Source: CBFHWY01 sp965659675 (GTDB taxonomy: Bacteria; Bacteroidota; Bacteroidia; Flavobacteriales_G; Salibacteraceae). From it: a stretch of 64,000 nucleotides of DNA. A program made the position numbers and the translations under genes. The notes under the pieces were generated by a model. That model saw only the letters and a list, made by a program, of their open reading frames with translations, did not search any database and was not told the DNA's origin. Shown piece after piece: positions 1 through 10,178 of the stretch. How positions within the stretch are numbered: the first letter of the stretch is position 1; each line of letters opens with the position of its first letter. The stretch lies in assembly GCA_965659675.1 (NCBI GenBank), contig CBFHWY010000002.1, forward strand, positions 12,136 to 76,135. Reading direction: 5' to 3'.

Positions 1-3000
1 CCTAAACTATCTAAGTCAGAAGCCTCGCATCCGACCAGAGTAACCTGATACTCAAAAATACTTGGAATGACATTGTCATCATCGTAATATTTAAAGCTCT
101 TAGTGCCTGTCGTGTTATAGAGATTAGAATTAGAATTACAGATCGAATAGTCATTAAACACGGGAAAATTCTCCTCTAATTTTGTACCAATGCAAAATCC
201 TTGATTTCTGATTACTTGTGGTGGAGCAGGTCTAAGATCTTCTGGGAAATAGACATTTCTAATGTTGTTATTTCCAAAATCATTGCACAAGATAGTTGTA
301 CCGTCACCTGCAAACATGTTATTCAAATTGACATTCACTGGGTAACTACCATTTCCATTTTGCCCTTGAATAGCCACATTCGTCTGATCGAAAGTATTGT
401 CGACAATCATTCCATTTCCGCTGTTGTTTCCATCTAGCACGATTCCATAATTACAAAACTCACAGTCGTTTTGTGTGCTGGATGTCTTAGCTCTCCATTC
501 ATTGTTTGAGATTTGAAAACCTTGCGATTCATACACATACACTCCATTAGGTTTATCGTAAACTCGTTGATCTTGGATTCCTTGAGTAGAATACCCTATT
601 GCATCACTTGCTGGAACATTAAATAGGTTTTTATCAATATAGTCAAGAGCTGAAGAGAATAACAGAATACCTACGTAGCAGCTATCAAACGTTGTGAACT
701 GAACATTCTTAGGTTTTGGGTGAGCTAAAACCTTGTTTGTTACTCCAATAGACAAATTGGTGAATGTGTTAAAATCCTCTATTAAATTGGTGCAACCTGA
801 AAGCAAATCGAAATCATAGGGAGTGTCGTCGCAGCCGACATATCCAGCACTTGAACCCAAATAGTACTCAGAATCAAATGAAACCAAGCCCTTGCCTAGC
901 ATGTGTGGCATAACATCTAATTCAGAACTAAACTCGCTTCCAGCTATATGGAGGCCTTCATGGTTGTCAAGGTTTATATGAAGTAGCGGGCTAGTCTGCA
1001 TGGCTTCATTGAAGAGAAAAGGAGAGATCTCTTCATCCCATGTAAATTTGGAGTGGAAAACTTTTGATAGGCTGTAAACCCTGTTTCTGTGACCATGAAA
1101 ATCCATACCACGTCTATTGTTTTTTACAAGTGAATTTTCAATATAGATTTCACCACCTTCGGCCTCAATGTAGTCACTACTATAATTCTTAAAGGCTGTT
1201 TTTGCACCTTCAATTTGCAGGTATTCTGCTTCTACTTTCCCTGCAGTGGTATGACTTGTATTATTAATATCACTGTGCACTTCGATTCCATTCCATGGTT
1301 TATGACAGAAGGGTAAAAATTTAATCGTGTCGGATGATGTACCGTTGATATCCATTGTACTTCCATTTTCAATTACAATACGCGATTCTGGAGCGAAGTA
1401 TAGTTTTGTTCCTTGATCAATAGTTAGAGTAGAGTTTCCTGAGATGTTTAAATCACCAACCACAAGCAGATTGGTGTCAGAAAGTGTCAAGGTTCCATAA
1501 AAACCTTGGATTATGTCTAACTGTTCCTCAACCAAATTAGGGTCAAAGTTGCAATCGCTACAATCATCCTCTTCCGTATAAATGACTGTTCCGTTAGCCG
1601 TATCCAATTCCAAATTGACCGAGGTGATAGCGTTAGTGTCTATCATGAGCGTAGCACCAGACTCAAGCTCAATTTCGACATCCATCAGTGTAACACAGCC
1701 CTCTAATTTTAATGTACTGCCTGACTTTACAATGTATTTACCAGTATAACCACCAGAATGTGAGTCATTGGGCACGTGAATCAACAATGGATTGTTTTTG
1801 TAATACTCGTTTGTATCTTGGTTTTCAACTGTTGTTTTTGATGTATAGTTACCAAGCACAGTTTTGAAGGTGTAACCTGAAGGAAAAACAAGTGTATCAC
1901 CAGATATGTCAATTTCAACGTTTTCAGGATTGTAAACAACCTGATCCATAGAATTGATTTTTTTTAAATCAATTGGTCGATCAATTACGAATGTGATTAA
2001 TTCATTAGAACCATTACTATAAGTCAATGTATCTTCAATGTCATCGAACCGATACCCAGCTGGATATATTCCTTCATAACCCCTTGGTCTAATTTCTATA
2101 GTTGAGTATTCAGGAATTCTAATGGAGTTAGTTGTAGCATTATTTCCTTGGCTTGGAAGAAATGATGATACAACTTCATCTTGCCAACAATTTCTGGATA
2201 AAGTAGGAAAGTAATTGTAGATATTATGAGAACTAGAAGTGTGCTCAGAAGTAACGAGGGCTCCTGAACTTAGGTATGAACTTTGAATGTCACCATCGAA
2301 GAAAATGGTTAAGTCATGTTCTGACTCCCCAGATTCTTTGAAAGGGTCTGTCCCATCATTTGTGTAAGGATAATACTTCATTCGCCCTCTTGTTAAGTCA
2401 ATTATATATTCTACCGAGTCAAGAATTACATTTGACTCTTTTGGATGCATATAAATTGTATGCTTCAACACGCTATGAAAGAGAAATTCACGGTATGCTC
2501 CTCCTGAGCCTCCTGCAGAAGCTTTTGTGAAAGAATTGGACATCAGGTGGTAGTTGGCATATGTGTCTTGCCCTGCTGAAAATTTTGTAGCTGAAGAACT
2601 TGAAGGCTCTTTTGCTGGTGAGCGCCAAATTTTTTTTAAATGATGGTTACCATTAAATTTATTGGTAAACGACCAATCGGATGTATTTGAACCTGGGTTA
2701 TAGAATGCATTTATGTCATATATACCATTGAGCTCATCGAATAGGTCATCACCAATTACACCAGCGACCCTGCTCGAGTTATCACGAAATTTGTAGACGG
2801 GAAGAAAAGGAAAAGAAACTAACTCGGTTTTTACTGATACTTGAATATCCTTTCCAGCATATGGGTGAGTAGGCTCAAGGTATAGCTGATACTCTCCAGT
2901 ATATGTAGGGAGGCCTGTACGGTCATAATCAAGACGATCCTCACCTAATCGATCTTTGTATGGATCAAATGTGGATTGCCCAACTAGGTTGGATGCCAAG

Positions 3001-3050
3001 AAGATTAAAAAAAGAAGGGAAAATGGACTATTGAAAGTGAAGGTCATGAC
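1..3050 (-). CDS. large secreted beta-helix protein, 3' end outside window
   Basis: One frame stays open from an ATG at 3050 to the left edge, about 1,016 codons without a stop, so the C-terminus lies outside the window. The N-terminus (MTFTFNSPFSLLFLIFLASN, then LVGQ) looks like a signal peptide. Beyond about residue 350 the protein is rich in short strand-turn segments with Asn/Gly/Ser/Thr, such as SGNSTLTIDQGTKLYF and MDINGTSSDTIKFLP, typical of right-handed parallel beta-helix proteins. In Bacteroidota such proteins are commonly exported by T9SS and carry a C-terminal sorting domain, but that end cannot be seen here. An in-frame ATG at 3098 would add 16 residues including a basic stretch; I prefer 3050 because it gives a normal signal peptide. 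An adhesin or polysaccharide-binding role is only an inference. Confidence 0.85.
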
Positions 3051-3112
3051 TAATATTTTGACCAAATAAAATCGATGTAATCTTCCTTTCCAAGTCATGT
3101 CATGACTAAAAT
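3046..3112. promoter_or_regulatory. repeated GTCATGACTAA motif and palindrome, candidate operator
   Basis: GTCATGACTAAtAT lies at 3046-3059 and GTCATGACTAAaAT at 3099-3112, a 14-bp direct repeat with one mismatch and 53 bp between start points. The second copy is the right half of a perfect 15-bp inverted repeat, AGTCATG-T-CATGACT, at 3093-3107. The motifs lie between the divergent XRE-regulator gene and the beta-helix gene, and the first overlaps the beta-helix start codon. Binding by the neighbouring XRE protein is inferred from position only. Confidence 0.45.
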
Positions 3113-3141
3113 GTTAAATTTATGTTCTGAAAATCAAGCTT

Positions 3142-3504
3142 ATGAATCCTCAAAACTTAAACTCCGCCATTCGTGACATAAGAGTTGGAATGGGTCTATC
3201 TCAAACTGAGACTGCTTTTAAAATAGGAATAACTCAATCTCACTATAGCAAATATGAAAGGGGTGAGGCATGCATAGGAGACAAATCGCAAAATCACCTT
3301 TTCGAGCTTTTTCAGTTAAAGGTGGTTTCCAAGAAGATGGAACAGCTGAATAATCAACCCAATCATTTAGCAACTATTCTTAAGGAACAACATGAAGAGG
3401 TTGAACTCCATTTAAATCTCGTTGATAAGCTCATTCAGAAAATCAAAAAGCTGAACAGGGCGAAAAACCTTAGTCAATCATCCAGCATGCCCTTTTTTCC
3501 TTAA
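3142..3504 (+). CDS. XRE-family helix-turn-helix regulator with coiled-coil tail
   Basis: A 120-residue protein. Residues about 8-58 form an XRE/Cro-type helix-turn-helix: IRDIRVGMGLSQTETAFKIG is followed by ITQSHYSKYERGE, the usual signature of helices 2-3 and the following turn. Residues about 65-108 are charged and Leu-rich and probably form a dimerising coiled coil. Bacteroidota have many short XRE proteins of this build. It is divergent from the beta-helix gene, and the palindrome in the shared upstream region is a likely binding site. No sensing domain is visible. It marks the left side of the accessory stretch that runs to tRNA-Ala. Confidence 0.85.
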   Translation: MNPQNLNSAIRDIRVGMGLSQTETAFKIGITQSHYSKYERGEACIGDKSQNHLFELFQLKVVSKKMEQLNNQPNHLATILKEQHEEVELHLNLVDKLIQKIKKLNRAKNLSQSSSMPFFP

Positions 3505-3831
3505 TTGAGCAAGAAAGTTATAGGCTAGTCTAGCAATAAATTTTCCAATGCATTGAGAGGAAAAACTTAAGAACCTGTAAAACCGTAAAAACCCTTTTTA
3601 GGTTATTAGAGTTTTTTCGGTTTTAGATGGTTTTGAAAATTGAACAGCAGAAGTCTATAACATCTGCTAACCAACGACAGAGTTGACGTTTTTGAAATAC
3701 ACTATATACGCATAATATACCTATATACAGCATGTTATGTTTAATTTTAGCTAAAATCTTAGCTTTTCCAAAAAATGGTCAAAACAGGGGTAGATGTTTT
3801 GGAAGGTCGAACTAGAAAATAGTTTAATTGC
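3505..3831. other. gene-free AT-rich stretch with an imperfect hairpin
   Basis: No ORF with coding character is visible. AAAACCG at 3579-3585 pairs with CGGTTTT at 3618-3624, and AACC/GGTT pairs inside it, giving a long imperfect stem in the space between the 3' ends of the XRE gene and the HEPN-like gene. It could terminate transcription from either side. The rest (about 3690-3760) is AT-rich with short TATA runs and no tRNA or repeat that I can recognise. Confidence 0.5.
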
Positions 3832-4467
3832 CTAAGCCTCAGCGCGTGCTATCGCTGCTTTAAAAAACTCATTTACGATTTTGTTATTGTCATCAGAAAA
3901 CTTCTCAGAAACTTCAAAGCAAAAACTCTTAGCTGAAGTCCAAAAATAATCGGCCACTTTTGAATTGATCAATCCGGCAGATGGACTATTTGATTGCCCT
4001 AATTCAGACAAATCGCGCTCTAATATGAATTGGTTCAGCCTCTTCAATTTGGACTCTGAATACTCAAATGATCCCTCAATATCATTTTCAATAATCATTG
4101 GCTTTCCGTGCACAAGATGATTCCTAAAACCAAAGAGGTGTTTAACATCCTTCCATAGTTCAAGGTCTATAGCAGTATTAATCTTCGAGTCAAAGGTCGT
4201 CTCAAATACTTGAACAAGTTTTGTCCATGAACCCGATTTTGCGCTATTCAATAAGCAGCGGATGCTCCTTCCCTCTATCGAAGTATCAACTTTAGGCTCC
4301 AAAGTCAGCTTTACCATGTCGTAAACTAAACTTTCAGCAACAAAGGCGGAATTTATGATTATAGCCTGGTTAAGGTTAGCTAGATTGCCATTTTTCTTGT
4401 CACGCAAACCCCTCAGTAGCACAATGAATTTAGGCAAGTTGAAATATTGATGACTCTCTAAGATCAA
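3832..4467 (-). CDS. HEPN-like protein with RNxxxH motif
   Basis: A 211-residue, mostly alpha-helical soluble protein without signal peptide. The key feature is FRNHLVHGKP, giving R115, N116 and H120. R-x4-6-H, often RNxxxH, is the catalytic signature of HEPN-domain ribonucleases, and a following Gly with basic residue is common. Helices before it (about residues 35-65) and after it would complete a HEPN four-helix bundle. HEPN proteins act as RNA-cleaving toxins or as effectors in phage defence. The start is a TTG at 4467; the next Met is at residue 51, which would cut the fold. The membrane-protein gene lies 43 bp upstream on the same strand, so the two are probably co-transcribed. The family call rests on one motif and predicted helicity. 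Confidence 0.55.
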   Translation of the reverse strand: MILESHQYFNLPKFIVLLRGLRDKKNGNLANLNQAIIINSAFVAESLVYDMVKLTLEPKVDTSIEGRSIRCLLNSAKSGSWTKLVQVFETTFDSKINTAIDLELWKDVKHLFGFRNHLVHGKPMIIENDIEGSFEYSESKLKRLNQFILERDLSELGQSNSPSAGLINSKVADYFWTSAKSFCFEVSEKFSDDNNKIVNEFFKAAIARAEA

Positions 4468-4510
4468 TTAAATAACACTTGAATGTAACAAACAATTTAT
4501 GGCTGATATT

Positions 4511-5893
4511 TTACTTTTCATGGAAGTTTATTGTTTTTGGATATATGTTCATCTGATCTATCCAATAGCTGGCAGTTTTAAAGTTTTCTTCTCGGACATT
4601 ATGCAATGTCAATTTACTCCATTTCTTCCTAACTATTTCAAGTGAATTTTCTTGTAAATTTTGACTATTGAAAATTATTGTTTTTTCAAGTAAATGCCTC
4701 AATTTCTCGAATTCTTGGGAATTTGTCATATGAATATCAGATTTGAGCCGCGGATTCATAAACCGAAGTAGTGCCCCCAAAAATGCTGTTAAACCAGCTA
4801 AAAAAGCAAGTAAAAGGACACTCTCATTGTCCTGAAGTTTAGATTTGTAAACAGAAAAAGCAACAGCGAATGATGGTAGAATGACTATTCCCCATTCGAG
4901 AATTTGTGCTAAACGGCCAAACTGTCTTGATTCAATTCTATGAGCATGTTCGAGAATATGCATCTTTCTAAGCCAAACTTTTGCAAGTGTTGTTTGCATC
5001 AATGAATCTAATTTGATTGCTTCATTCACTTCTCGCAACAGGTGAAGAAGGTTAAACTCTTTGTAGTTAAATCTAGGCTCCGTTTGATCAACCTCACCTA
5101 CAACAAATGAGTCATTTAACGCACCAAGTTTTGAATCAAAAAAGAAAATTGACGCAGTGACTTTTGATTCCGTTTCCGACGAATGAAATTCGGATGGTTT
5201 GATGAAATAGCGATCACCTTTTGAGTATGTTTCTTTAGCATTAGCTTTAATTGATACATTCTTTAAATAGGGTTTTAAGCTAGATTTCCATCCGTAGTTT
5301 TCTTTTCCTTTCAATTCTTGATTCCAGGCAATTTGATACAAACTAAAGTCGCTTTTGCTTTCAGACTGCTTTACATCATATCTCGTATTGATAAGTTTTC
5401 CAGTTAGGACTATACTTTGTCCGTGATATCGATGTGAATGGACTGAATAAAGCTGTTTGTGTGAATCTTTAATCTCATCATTCCATATATGCAATCTTAG
5501 AATTTTGCGATGTTCTTTTTCTTCCCATCTAAAGATTTCTATTGAAGCAAATCCTTGTGAGCCAACCGATACCGAATCCTTAGAATTCTTGAAGAAACAT
5601 AAGACAGAATAACAAAAATCCCACAATACACCAACAGAAATTGGCCCTTCATTTTTATAGGTATTAGTGCATAATTGTACAAGCAATATCCACTTTAAAA
5701 AGTGCTTATTTAGTTCGTTTGGTTCACTTTGGATGAAATGTACTAAGGTTGAAAAGTCTGTTGAATAGTTTGTTCTGAAGATTTGTCGGCAGAGCTCTTC
5801 GTGATTTATGTCTTCAGCATAATCAGAAAGTGAAAACTCAAGTAAGTTACGTGAAATAAAGTCGAATCTATCTTTTGTTAGGTAATCATTCAT
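4511..5893 (-). CDS. membrane protein with large N-terminal domain and two C-terminal TM helices
   Basis: About 460 residues from the ATG at 5893; the frame extends to a TTG at 5950, but that extension looks non-coding. Roughly residues 1-310 are soluble and unlike any family I recognise. Two hydrophobic helices follow, at about 330-347 (LEWGIVILPSFAVAFSVY) and 355-374 (SVLLLAFLAGLTAFLGALL), with a short loop between. A charged helical tail then runs to the end (SQEFEKLRHLLEKTIIF). A pair of TM helices with a helical tail resembles the general layout of two-TM effector proteins such as SLATT, but I see no decisive motif. It lies 43 bp upstream of the HEPN-like gene and is divergent from the MerR-like regulator. 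Function unknown. Confidence 0.7.
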   Translation of the reverse strand: MNDYLTKDRFDFISRNLLEFSLSDYAEDINHEELCRQIFRTNYSTDFSTLVHFIQSEPNELNKHFLKWILLVQLCTNTYKNEGPISVGVLWDFCYSVLCFFKNSKDSVSVGSQGFASIEIFRWEEKEHRKILRLHIWNDEIKDSHKQLYSVHSHRYHGQSIVLTGKLINTRYDVKQSESKSDFSLYQIAWNQELKGKENYGWKSSLKPYLKNVSIKANAKETYSKGDRYFIKPSEFHSSETESKVTASIFFFDSKLGALNDSFVVGEVDQTEPRFNYKEFNLLHLLREVNEAIKLDSLMQTTLAKVWLRKMHILEHAHRIESRQFGRLAQILEWGIVILPSFAVAFSVYKSKLQDNESVLLLAFLAGLTAFLGALLRFMNPRLKSDIHMTNSQEFEKLRHLLEKTIIFNSQNLQENSLEIVRKKWSKLTLHNVREENFKTASYWIDQMNIYPKTINFHEK

Positions 5894-6011
5894 ATGCCAA
5901 ATTAAGATGAATTCATTTAAATTCCGTAATAGTAAACGCCAACAGAACAAAACCTAATTGTTAAATGGACCTCACGCTTTAGTTACTTTAATGTAATTTT
6001 ATAAAAATAGT

Positions 6012-6019
6012 TACATTTG
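6012..6019 (+). promoter_or_regulatory. -7 element TACATTTG, 4 bp before ATG of MerR-like gene
   Basis: TACATTTG matches the Bacteroidota TANNTTTG element perfectly and is separated from the ATG at 6024 by only GAAT. Transcription would begin at or next to the start codon, giving a leaderless mRNA. I see no clear -33 TTG at the usual distance. Confidence 0.55.
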
Positions 6020-6023
6020 GAAT

Positions 6024-6944
6024 ATGACGCTCGATGAGTTTATCCAAACAAGACTTTTGACCGAAGAAGAGTTGCGTGAGTATGACCATCTCTTCGAAGA
6101 GCTTCTAAGCAAAGAGTTCAGCACAAGCGACCTGGACATTGCAGGGGTTACACCCAAACTCTTGCACGATTGGAACAAACAAGGAATTACCTTATATCCT
6201 ACCAATGAACGGAAAAGGCGAAAGTTCAGCTTTGAAGAGTTCAGCTGGTTCTTGGCCTTAGGACAAATGCGAAACTTCGGACTTTCCATTGCACACATCA
6301 AACGCTTCAAAGAACATTGTGCAATCAACATGGATGTCACCAAAGCCCTGTCTGATGATCTAGTCGCCGAACAGATGTCTAAGATGATTCCTGGTCTTTC
6401 TTTGGAAGAGGCAAAAATGATCGTTGCCTCTGATGAGTTAAAAGAAATGATCACTAGTAGGCTCAATTTCACAACTTTTGGTCTAATGATCATGGACTCC
6501 GTGATTCGAAGAGAAGGCCTGAGTCTAATGATACTCGAAGATGGCGATTTTCTTCCTGTTAAACCTCGCTTTCTAAATGGCTATCTCAAATACCCTCAAT
6601 TCTTGACCCTTTTACAGAGACCTTATTTTAATCTTTCAATTGTCGAAATAGTAAGCGCCTATCTAGGTGCAAAGCTCAATGGGCGTTATGAATACAATTT
6701 TGATGTGGTAACTCCAAAAGAAAAAGAAATCTTAGAGGTTATTCGTGCTGGAAAGTGCAATAGTCTTGAGATCATCTTCAAGGATGGAAAAGTAGAACGC
6801 CTAGAAAGCACCAAAGAGATTAAAGTATATAGTCAAAATCAGTTAGCTGAAATCATCACTTCAGATGGCTATCAAGACATTAGCATAAAGACCCAAAAAG
6901 GAAAAATAGTAAGTGTAAAGAACACTAAAAAGAAGAAGTTTTAA
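6024..6944 (+). CDS. MerR-like DNA-binding regulator of the island
   Basis: A 306-residue protein. Residues about 38-98 resemble a MerR-type winged helix-turn-helix: GVTPKLLHDWNKQGITLYP, then KFSFEEFSWFLALGQMRNFG and LSIAHIKRFKEH, the helix-wing-helix pattern of that family. The middle (about 110-235) is helical. The C-terminal 75 residues look like a small beta-rich domain (LEIIFKDGKVERLE, ISIKTQKGKIVSV) ending in a Lys-rich tail. No cysteines for metal binding are placed as in metal-sensing MerR proteins. It lies between the two-TM membrane-protein gene (divergent) and the recombinase, so it may control the island. The family name rests on the HTH only. Confidence 0.7.
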   Translation: MTLDEFIQTRLLTEEELREYDHLFEELLSKEFSTSDLDIAGVTPKLLHDWNKQGITLYPTNERKRRKFSFEEFSWFLALGQMRNFGLSIAHIKRFKEHCAINMDVTKALSDDLVAEQMSKMIPGLSLEEAKMIVASDELKEMITSRLNFTTFGLMIMDSVIRREGLSLMILEDGDFLPVKPRFLNGYLKYPQFLTLLQRPYFNLSIVEIVSAYLGAKLNGRYEYNFDVVTPKEKEILEVIRAGKCNSLEIIFKDGKVERLESTKEIKVYSQNQLAEIITSDGYQDISIKTQKGKIVSVKNTKKKKF

Positions 6945-7025
6945 TGAAGGTACTGAAGACCTCAGACCATACAGATATGCGTGTAAGCTATTCCAAAAAG
7001 AGAGCTTATCCGAATTTGTATCAAA

Positions 7026-7146
7026 TTGATAAATACAAATGAATGCAGAGTATTACTCGGTGAAAAAGGAGAAGAATTAACAGATGAGCAGATCAATGAA
7101 ATTAGAGATCTGCTTTATCAATTAGCAAACATTGAAATTGAGGAAA

Positions 7147-7160
<14 letters not shown>
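7026..7160 (+). CDS. 44-residue ORF overlapping the recombinase start
   Basis: A short frame opens with TTG at 7026 and stops with TAG at 7158-7160, 14 bp inside the recombinase gene as started at 7147. The product reads MINTNECRVLLGEKG, then EELTDEQINEIRDLLYQLAN and IEIEENEVR: acidic and helical, with the look of the short proteins often encoded just before large serine recombinases in Bacteroidota. No ATG is available, and I did not verify homologues. The overlap suggests translational coupling. It could be a chance frame, but the amphipathic DEQINEIRDLLYQLA helix argues for coding. Confidence 0.5.
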
Positions 7161-8743
<1,583 letters not shown>

Positions 8744-8754
<11 letters not shown>

Positions 8755-8840
8755 ATTAAGTCTATTTGGAGAAATAAAGTGCGTCCTGTCCGCCGAAGCT
8801 GCTTTAGCTGCGAAGGAGGATGCTAATTCCCCGTTGAGTC
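8744..8840. repeat. duplicated tRNA-Ala 5' end fragment
   Basis: GCTAATTCCCCATTAAGTC at 8744-8762, which covers the tRNA 5' end and its leader, recurs as GCTAATTCCCCGTTGAGTC at 8822-8840 (17 of 19 identical). Between the copies, TCCGCC...GGAGGA pairs with one mismatch to form a hairpin (about 8790-8820). The second copy cannot be a functional tRNA. It may be a leftover of recombination or of a former neighbouring tRNA gene. Confidence 0.6.
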
Positions 8841-8871
8841 GGCAAATCTAATACTTTTCCACTTTGATGTT

Positions 8872-8879
8872 TAGCTTTG
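8872..8879 (+). promoter_or_regulatory. -7 element TAGCTTTG, 4 bp before ATG
   Basis: A perfect TANNTTTG element separated from the ATG at 8884 by GTGC. It predicts a leaderless transcript for the fructosamine-kinase-like gene. The same octamer with the same 4-bp gap precedes three other genes in the window. Confidence 0.6.
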
Positions 8880-8883
8880 GTGC

Positions 8884-9750
8884 ATGCTCAATTCAGCAGA
8901 ACTGGAAGAGATCAGAAATCAGCTTGAGATCTCTGAGATCATATCGAGTGATTCAGTAGGTGGTGGAGATATCAATCAAAGCTTTTTGATCAAAACGGAT
9001 CGAGGGGAGTTTTTTGTAAAGAAGAACCTTTCCGAGCCTTTTCCTGGAATGTTTCCCGCTGAAGCAAAAGGGCTTGACCTCATGCGAGCGAGCCAAAGCG
9101 TAAGGATCCCTGAAGTTCATGAATGTTTCGATTTTGAGGATCATGCCTATCTCGTGATGGAGTACATCAGATCAGCACCTCAAACAAAAAACTTTTGGAA
9201 AGATTTTGCTGAGAGGCTTTCTAGTATGCATCGGGTAACTCAAGATCGATTTGGCCTGGACCACAATAACTATATCGGTAGCCTTAATCAATCCAACAAC
9301 GAACATAGCGCATGGAACGAGTTCTTTATCACAGAACGTCTGGAGCCAATGATCAAAATGGGGGTAGATGACAAAAAGATACCCAGGATCGACCTTCCGA
9401 TCTTTGATGCTCTTTTTAGCCTGCTACAGGATTTTTTCCCAGAAGAAGAACCAGCGCTCATACATGGCGACCTGTGGTCGGGAAATTTCATGGCAGATGA
9501 TAAGGGTGAGCCATGTATTTACGACCCGGCGGTATATTTTGGCCACCGGGAAATGGACATAGGCATGTCAAAGTTATTCGGTGGATTTGATCGCACTTTC
9601 TATGAGTATTATCAGGAGGCTTTTCCTATGGAAAGTGGATGGACTGAACGCATTGATGTGGCGAATATCTATCCGCTATTGGTCCATGTCAACCTATTCG
9701 GAGGGAGTTACTATCAATCGGTTCTTCGTGTTATTCGAGACTATTGTTGA
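8884..9750 (+). CDS. fructosamine kinase family protein
   Basis: A 288-residue soluble protein of the fructosamine/ketosamine-3-kinase family (aminoglycoside phosphotransferase fold). Visible motifs are the glycine loop VGGGDINQSFLIKT, the ATP-site lysine in FFVKKNL, the catalytic loop LIHGDLWSGNFM and the metal-site segment IYDPAVYFGHREMDIGM; length and order match the family. Such enzymes phosphorylate ketosamines so that the sugar leaves glycated amines, a protein-deglycation repair; the bacterial substrate is not certain. Its last 10 bp overlap the convergent lipoprotein gene. Confidence 0.9.
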   Translation: MLNSAELEEIRNQLEISEIISSDSVGGGDINQSFLIKTDRGEFFVKKNLSEPFPGMFPAEAKGLDLMRASQSVRIPEVHECFDFEDHAYLVMEYIRSAPQTKNFWKDFAERLSSMHRVTQDRFGLDHNNYIGSLNQSNNEHSAWNEFFITERLEPMIKMGVDDKKIPRIDLPIFDALFSLLQDFFPEEEPALIHGDLWSGNFMADDKGEPCIYDPAVYFGHREMDIGMSKLFGGFDRTFYEYYQEAFPMESGWTERIDVANIYPLLVHVNLFGGSYYQSVLRVIRDYC

Positions 9751-10178
9751 ACTTGATACTCGAACAGGAATTTCTCCTCGTGAGGAGGGATCGTCAAGAA
9801 GATCTTGCCCTTGTAAGCTGGATTTGTGAGCTCATTCAGGTCAAACTTCTTTTTGCCTTTTAACTGTAGGTCACAATTCCTTTTGCCCGTCTGATTGATC
9901 CTCAAGCTTGCCTGTGGTGGCAATGATTTTTTAACCCTGTAATCCCAATGAAGATCGATGTCACTATCCTCGCAGGCATTCTTTAATTCGTATGCTATGG
10001 TTAGACATTTTCCTTCAATTTGGATATCTCTGATCTTTATATTTCCATAATCTGCAGCGGCGTATTCATCCCTATCCATACGCAAGGGAAAGCACTTTTT
10101 CGTGCTGTCTTTAACCATCTTAGCCCCCGAACAGGAGCCTAAAATCACCAGGCCTAAGATCCAGATAGATTTTCTCAT
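9741..10178 (-). CDS. putative lipoprotein
   Basis: A 145-residue protein starting MRKSIWILGLVILGSCSGAK, a type II signal peptide with lipobox LGSC, so it is probably anchored in a membrane by Cys16. The rest is predicted beta-rich (IRDIQIEGKCLTIAYEL, SLRINQTGKRNCDLQLKGKK) and includes further Cys residues. I do not recognise a family. Its start overlaps the stop of the upstream protease gene by 4 bp, so the two are translationally coupled. The 3' end overlaps the fructosamine-kinase gene by 10 bp. Confidence 0.8.
   Translation of the reverse strand: MRKSIWILGLVILGSCSGAKMVKDSTKKCFPLRMDRDEYAAADYGNIKIRDIQIEGKCLTIAYELKNACEDSDIDLHWDYRVKKSLPPQASLRINQTGKRNCDLQLKGKKKFDLNELTNPAYKGKIFLTIPPHEEKFLFEYQVQQ

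Noticed and set aside
201..437. 78-residue plus-strand frame near the left edge
   Set aside because: The minus strand there is an uninterrupted coding frame with signal peptide and beta-helix repeats.
6011..6493. 160-residue minus-strand frame
   Set aside because: It overlaps the MerR-like gene, which has a recognisable DNA-binding domain and a promoter; the antisense product has no such features.
8884..9750. Antibiotic (aminoglycoside) phosphotransferase
   Set aside because: The motifs around HGDLWSGN and DPAVYFGHRE match fructosamine kinases rather than resistance enzymes.
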